Shown piece by piece: positions 60,175-64,000 of a DNA stretch of 64,000 bases. How positions within the stretch are numbered: the stretch's first letter is position 1; each line of letters begins with the position of its first letter. This DNA comes from Streptomyces sp. IMTB 2501 (GTDB lineage: Bacteria > Actinomycetota > Actinomycetes > Streptomycetales > Streptomycetaceae), in the NCBI RefSeq assembly GCF_001953885.1, contig NZ_MQUS01000011.1:186001-250000 (forward strand), given 5' to 3'. The position numbers and the translations under genes are program-made. The notes under the pieces were generated by a model, which saw nothing but the letters and a program-made list of their open reading frames with translations, was not told where the DNA came from and made no database searches.

Positions 60175-60849
60175 ATGGCGCGGATGGAAAGCGAACGACA
60201 CGTTCCGGAGCGCGGCGCGGGGCGCGGAATCCTGGGTGCGGAGGGGCCTGAGGTGACCGATCTGCGGCTGGTGCGCGGTGCGCGCGCCCGGCAACGAGTC
60301 GCCCGGCACGCCGTCGACATCGCCTCGCTGGAGGGCCTCGACGGGCTCAGCATCGGCCGGCTGGCCGCTGACCTCGGGTTGAGCAAGAGCGGTGTCCAGA
60401 CGCTGTTCCGGACCAAGGAGAACCTGCAGCTGGCCGCCGCCGAGTGCGCGCACCGCGAGTTCGAGCGGGCCGTGGTGCGACCCGCGCGGGCCTTCCCGGC
60501 GGGTGCCGCCCGGCTGCGAGCGCTGACCGAGCACTGGATCACCTACGCGCAGACCCCCCTCTTCGTCGGCGGCTGCTTCTGGTCCGCCAACCTTCCCGCC
60601 TACGACAGCCGTCCCGGCGCGGTCCGTGACGCCCTGCTCGCCCATCGCGAGGCATGGCTGAAACTGATCGCCGAACAGCTGCGGCAGGCCGCCGGCGCCG
60701 GTGATCCCGCCGCGCCGGACGTGGAGCTGGCCGCGTTCCAGGTGGACGCCGTCTGCAACGCGGCCAACATCGCGATGCGGCTCGGGGACGACGGTGCCGC
60801 CCGCAAGGTGCGCCGGGTGGTGGAGGGGTTCCTCCGGGGAGCGCGCTGA
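60175..60849 (+). CDS. TetR-family regulator
   Basis: 224 residues from ATG 60175 with GAGGTG upstream. The HTH lies further in than usual (VARHAVDIASLEGLDGLSIGRLAADLGLSKSGVQTLFRTKENLQLAA, residues about 42-88), after a 40-residue head. The C-terminal domain (HWITYAQTPLFVGGCFWSANLPAYDSRPGAVRDALLAHREAWL) matches the TetR_C_13/YcdC-like group. The GTCGTA palindrome in its promoter suggests that it represses itself. Confidence 0.92.
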   Translation: MARMESERHVPERGAGRGILGAEGPEVTDLRLVRGARARQRVARHAVDIASLEGLDGLSIGRLAADLGLSKSGVQTLFRTKENLQLAAAECAHREFERAVVRPARAFPAGAARLRALTEHWITYAQTPLFVGGCFWSANLPAYDSRPGAVRDALLAHREAWLKLIAEQLRQAAGAGDPAAPDVELAAFQVDAVCNAANIAMRLGDDGAARKVRRVVEGFLRGAR

Positions 60850-60881
60850 TCCCTGCCCGACTCCTGCGGCCGGGCCGATGG

Positions 60882-61586
60882 TCAGCCGGTGGGGCCGAGG
60901 CCGTCGCGTCCGTAGGCCCGAAGGAATGCCGCCACACCGCCCCTGATCAGCCGGTCCGTCTCCGCCGCCGGGAGGGGGTGGACGCCGTAGTCGGTGAACT
61001 GGACGATCGTGTGGCTGGTCAGGGCCATGAAGTGGCCGGCGGCCAGCGCCGCGTCGCCGTGCATGTCCAGCAGTCCGGCGTCCGTGAGGTGGGTCATCGC
61101 CTCGGCGACGGCCCGGCCGACCGGTCCCGGACCGGCCTCGTACCAGGCCTTGAGGACCTCCGGCGGCACATGGTCGGCCTCGGCGTGGATGTGCCGGACG
61201 AGCGCGAAGTGGTTCGGATAGTCGGCCATGAGGCCGACGAACGCACGGGCCAGGGCGACCAGATCGCGTTCCAGATCCTCGGCGCGCGGTGGCCGCTCGG
61301 GGTCCAACGTTGCTCGCAGGCGGGCCAGTTGGGCATCGCGGACCTCGTTGGACGACCAGGTCACCACCGTCTGGAAGAGCTGGGCCTTGCCGCCCGGGAA
61401 GTGGTTGTAGAGCGTGCGCGTGGAGACGCCGGCCTCGGCGGCCAGCGCGTCGACCGAGGCGCGCGCATAGCCCTCGCGGCCGAAGAGCGTGCAGGACGCG
61501 CTCGCGATCGCCATCTGCTTCTCCAGCTTGCGCGGTGAGACCTCGCGTCGCGCCTGCGTCAGCCGGGACTCGTTCGTTTCGCCCAC
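60882..61586 (-). CDS. TetR-family regulator of the FMN reductase/MFS unit
   Basis: 234 residues from a GTG with AGGAGGAGG upstream. HTH: QMAIASASCTLFGREGYARASVDALAAEAGVSTRTLYNHFPGGKAQLF. The ligand domain is helical with many His (HIHAEADHVPPEVL, HTIVQFTDYGVHPLP). It is divergent from the FMN reductase and MFS genes, and two identical-type palindromes fill the gap, so it almost certainly controls them. Confidence 0.93.
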   Translation of the reverse strand: MGETNESRLTQARREVSPRKLEKQMAIASASCTLFGREGYARASVDALAAEAGVSTRTLYNHFPGGKAQLFQTVVTWSSNEVRDAQLARLRATLDPERPPRAEDLERDLVALARAFVGLMADYPNHFALVRHIHAEADHVPPEVLKAWYEAGPGPVGRAVAEAMTHLTDAGLLDMHGDAALAAGHFMALTSHTIVQFTDYGVHPLPAAETDRLIRGGVAAFLRAYGRDGLGPTG

Positions 61587-61621
61587 AACCGCCTCCTCCT
61601 GACCGGCCACTCTATCCGACT

Positions 61622-61658
61622 TACAACGAGCGTTGTATTTTTTACAACGACCGTTGTA
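61622..61658. promoter_or_regulatory. Two tandem TetR operators
   Basis: TACAACGAGCGTTGTA (61622-61637) and TACAACGACCGTTGTA (61643-61658), both near-perfect palindromes with centres 21 bp apart, i.e. two helical turns. They lie between the divergent TetR and FMN reductase starts. Confidence 0.88.
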
Positions 61659-61715
61659 CTTTCTGTGCGGGAGGCCGCACAGGGCGGCCGACCCGCCAGG
61701 AGAAGGGGGACACCT

Positions 61716-62336
61716 GTGTCTGTCACCAGCAAGGAAGCTCTGTCGGCCCAGGACGCGCCGCTGCGCGTCGCCGTCATCGTCGGCAGCGTCCGGGAGGGCC
61801 GGCAGGGCCGGGCCGTCGCCGACTGGTTCCTCGGCGCCGCCACCGACGACGCCCTCGACCTCGACGTCATCGACCTCGCCGAGGTCGACCTCCCGCTGGT
61901 GCTGCCCGGCTGGGGCGACACGCCGAGCCCCGCGGCCGTCGCCGCGCTGCGGGACGTCTCGCCGCGGCTTGCCGCCGCCGACGCGTTCGTCGTCGTCACT
62001 CCGGAGTACAACCACAGCTTCCCGGCATCCCTGAAGAACCTCATCGACTGGCACTACACCCAGTGGCAGGCCAAGCCGGTCGGCTTCGTGTCGTACGGCG
62101 GCCTCGGCGGCGGGCTGCGCGCGGTCGAGCAACTCCGGCTGGTCTTCGCCGAGCTGCACGCGACGACCGTGCGCGACTCGGTCAGCCTGCACGGCCCCTG
62201 GTCCGGCCTCGGGGAGGACGGCACGCCCCGGGACGAGACGGTGTGCGCCGGCGCCGTGAAGGGGATGCTCGGCCAACTCGCCTGGTGGGGGCGCGCGTTG
62301 CGAGCCGCGCGGGCCGAGCGCCCGTACGCGGGCTGA
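61716..62336 (+). CDS. NADPH-dependent FMN reductase
   Basis: 206 residues from a GTG with GGAGAAGGGGGA upstream. Flavodoxin-like fold: VAVIVGSVREGRQGRAVADWF (FMN phosphate loop), FVVVTPEYNHSFPASLKNLIDW (the PEYN motif), VGFVSYGGLGGGLRAVEQL. It reduces FMN or quinone-like substrates with NADPH. It starts a two-gene unit with the MFS exporter (16 bp gap), a pairing seen in toxic-compound response operons. Confidence 0.92.
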   Translation: MSVTSKEALSAQDAPLRVAVIVGSVREGRQGRAVADWFLGAATDDALDLDVIDLAEVDLPLVLPGWGDTPSPAAVAALRDVSPRLAAADAFVVVTPEYNHSFPASLKNLIDWHYTQWQAKPVGFVSYGGLGGGLRAVEQLRLVFAELHATTVRDSVSLHGPWSGLGEDGTPRDETVCAGAVKGMLGQLAWWGRALRAARAERPYAG

Positions 62337-62352
62337 GGGCGGGGGAGGAGAG

Positions 62353-63795
62353 GTGGGGGAGATGCGTACGACCGCGTCGGCCGCGGCACCGGCCCGACCG
62401 GTACCGAACCCGGGGAACCCGGCCACGGTCCTGAACCGCACCCTGGCCGTCACCGTCATCGGCTCGATGATGGCGGTGCTCGACATGACGATCGTCAACG
62501 TCGCGATGCGCCGGCTCTCGCAGTCCTTCGGCGCCTCGCTGGAGACCATCCAGTGGACCGCCACCGCGTACACGCTCGCGCTGGCCGCCGTCATCCCGAC
62601 CGCCGCGTGGGCCATGGCCCGGCTCGGCGCCAAGCGCACCTATCTGACCGCGCTCGCACTCTTCACCCTCGGCTCGCTGCTCGCCGCGTGCGCCTGGGAC
62701 GCGGGCAGCCTCATCGCCTTCCGGGCGGTGCAGGGGCTCGGCGGCGGGCTGCTGCAGCCGGTCGGCATGACGATGGTGATGGGCGCCGCCGACCGCGGTC
62801 GGCTCGGCCGCGCCATGGCCGTGGGCGGGCTGCCCATCCTGGTCGGGCCGGTCGCCGGGCCGGTGCTCGGCGGCTGGCTGGTCGACGCCGCCTCCTGGCA
62901 CTGGATCTTCCTGGTCAACGTGCCCGTCGGCGCCCTGGCCCTGGCGCTCGGACTACGGCTCCTGCCGCCGGACGCGCCGACGAACGGGACCGGCACGGCG
63001 CGTACCGCCGCCCGGCTGGACCTCCCCGGCCTGCTGATGCTCTCGCCCGGCCTTGCCCTGCTCCTGTACGGCCTGGCCCGGGGCGGTGAGCGCGGTGACT
63101 TCGGCGCACCCGGCGCCCTGGTGCCGACGCTCGCCGGCACGGCACTCGCCGCGGGCTTCGTACGCCGGGCGCTCACCGCGTCCGCCCCCCTGCTGGACCT
63201 GCGGCTGCTGCGCGACCGGACGTTCGCCGGCGCCATCGGCACGCTCGCGCTGTTCACGTGCGGCTACTTCGGCGCGATGCTGCTCGGCCCGCTGTACTGG
63301 CAGCAGGAGCGCGGCCTGAGCGCCACGACGGCCGGCCTGCTGGGCGCGCCGACGGGTCTGGTCGTCGGCACGACGATGCAGATCGCGGCGCGACGGATCG
63401 ACCGGGTGGCACCGCGCCGGCTGATCCCGGCCGGGATCGCGGCGGCCGCCCTCGGGATGGCACTGCTGGCCTGGCAGTCCGGGGTGCCCGGGGTCGCGCC
63501 CTGGCGGATGGTCGCCTCGGCGATGGTGCTGGGCGTCGGCGTCGGCGTGGTGCTGATGCCGACGATGACCACCGCGAGCCGGGAACTGCCCGCGGAACGG
63601 CTGGCCGCGGCGAGCACCGCGCTGAGCATCAACTCCCAACTGGGCGCGTCCGTCGGAACGGCCGCCCTGTCGGTGGCACTGGGCCAGACGGGCACGACCC
63701 CACCCGGCTTCCGAACCGCGTACGCCATCGCGGCGATCCTGCTGGCCTTGGCGGCCCTGCCGGCCCTCCGCCTCCCGTCGGGCACCCACGACTGA
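62353..63795 (+). CDS. MFS multidrug exporter (DHA2, 14-TM type)
   Basis: 480 residues. The first span (TLAVTVIGSMMAVLDMTIVNVAM) carries the DHA2 LDxTIVNVA motif; then MARLGAKRTYLTALALFTLGS (motif A), GLGGGLLQPVGMTMVMG, GPVLGGWLVDAASWHWIFLVNVPVG (motif C), and further spans to about 13-14. EmrB/QacA-like, proton-driven export of a small molecule. GTG at 62353 has a ribosome site four bases away; the ATG at 62362 is an alternative. Under control of the TetR at 60882. Confidence 0.93.
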   Translation: MGEMRTTASAAAPARPVPNPGNPATVLNRTLAVTVIGSMMAVLDMTIVNVAMRRLSQSFGASLETIQWTATAYTLALAAVIPTAAWAMARLGAKRTYLTALALFTLGSLLAACAWDAGSLIAFRAVQGLGGGLLQPVGMTMVMGAADRGRLGRAMAVGGLPILVGPVAGPVLGGWLVDAASWHWIFLVNVPVGALALALGLRLLPPDAPTNGTGTARTAARLDLPGLLMLSPGLALLLYGLARGGERGDFGAPGALVPTLAGTALAAGFVRRALTASAPLLDLRLLRDRTFAGAIGTLALFTCGYFGAMLLGPLYWQQERGLSATTAGLLGAPTGLVVGTTMQIAARRIDRVAPRRLIPAGIAAAALGMALLAWQSGVPGVAPWRMVASAMVLGVGVGVVLMPTMTTASRELPAERLAAASTALSINSQLGASVGTAALSVALGQTGTTPPGFRTAYAIAAILLALAALPALRLPSGTHD

Positions 63796-63830
63796 GAGCC
63801 CCCTCGTAGCCGGGGCGGATGCGGGCCGGC

Positions 63831-64000
63831 TCAGCCCGCGCTGCGCTCCGTGAGTTCCGCCAGCGGCAGGGTGTGCCGGGTCTGCAGGACCTTCGCACGC
63901 AGGTAGCGGACGTTGTGAGCCGTGGTGAAGACACCGGTCGGCACCCGGTCCCGTACGACGACGCCCAGCGTACGCAACTGCTCCGCCTTGTCGGGGTTGT
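63831..64000 (-). CDS. GTP cyclohydrolase II, C-terminal fragment
   Basis: Only the last 56 codons are inside the window; the gene continues past the right edge. The frame reads NPDKAEQLRTLGVVVRDRVPTGVFTTAHNVRYLRAKVLQTRHTLPL, the typical end of RibA, where the N-x-K segment follows the GTP-binding core and a YLxxK pair closes the domain. RibA opens GTP as the first step of riboflavin synthesis, which would fit the FMN reductase nearby only loosely. Confidence 0.7.
   Translation of the reverse strand, partial: NPDKAEQLRTLGVVVRDRVPTGVFTTAHNVRYLRAKVLQTRHTLPLAELTERSAG

Overview
The window is high-GC actinobacterial chromosome, almost certainly Streptomyces. The codon use has strong third-position GC, GTG starts are common, and several genes look leaderless. 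The order dnaX - purD - purC - lsrL - purSQL - purF - purM - vdh - bldC - hrpA - DEAD-box helicase is the one I know from the Streptomyces core (S. coelicolor SCO4067 to SCO4096 neighbourhood). That comparison is from memory, not from a search.

Layout. 1-6.3 kb: a broken-off GNAT gene, a DUF985 cupin, an SDR oxidoreductase, a fused CopC-CopD copper protein, an orphan LanC-like cyclase and a membrane protein with a repeat-rich domain. 6.3-15.6 kb is an accessory block ending exactly at the 3' end of a tRNA-Ser. It holds a putative phosphorothioate-dependent HNH restriction enzyme, a truncated and frameshifted helicase/WYL remnant, a type VII-secretion-like polymorphic toxin operon with a candidate immunity gene, decayed gene pieces, and a two-gene unit with an ExK nuclease-like motif. 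15.6-53 kb is conserved core: ffs, dnaX, seven purine genes interspersed with a two-component/ABC cassette, lsrL, valine dehydrogenase, bldC, hrpA, a metallophosphoesterase, a zincin, a DEAD-box helicase and an amino-acid permease. It carries tRNAs for Gly (three), Asp (two), Phe and Glu. 54.2-58 kb, right after a tRNA-Lys, is a second accessory patch: a three-gene membrane/TIR-like operon, a 41-residue secreted peptide with its own terminator, and a DUF2637 (SpdB-like) unit. 58-64 kb: an XRE-cupin regulator overlapping a B3/4-domain gene, three TetR regulators with clear operator palindromes, an FMN reductase, an MFS exporter and the tail of a GTP cyclohydrolase II.

How genes work together. 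purD, purC, purS-purQ-purL, purF and purM encode most of the route from PRPP to IMP; purS/Q/L form one 4-bp-overlapping operon encoding the FGAM synthase complex. The response regulator, kinase, permease and ATPase at 25.3-29 kb form one minus-strand operon and probably a sense-and-export module. The TetR at 60.9-61.6 kb very likely controls the divergent FMN reductase and MFS exporter through two tandem palindromes.

Most notable: (i) the TIR-like/RipA-like/DUF7701 operon next to tRNA-Lys as a possible undescribed defence system; (ii) the toxin-immunity cassette; (iii) the tiny secreted Cys-loop peptide; (iv) a tRNA-Gly(UCC) with an aberrant T arm and altered D loop; (v) a GAGCAC array with near-helical spacing upstream of a formamidase-like gene; (vi) a stem-loop just before the bldC ribosome binding site.
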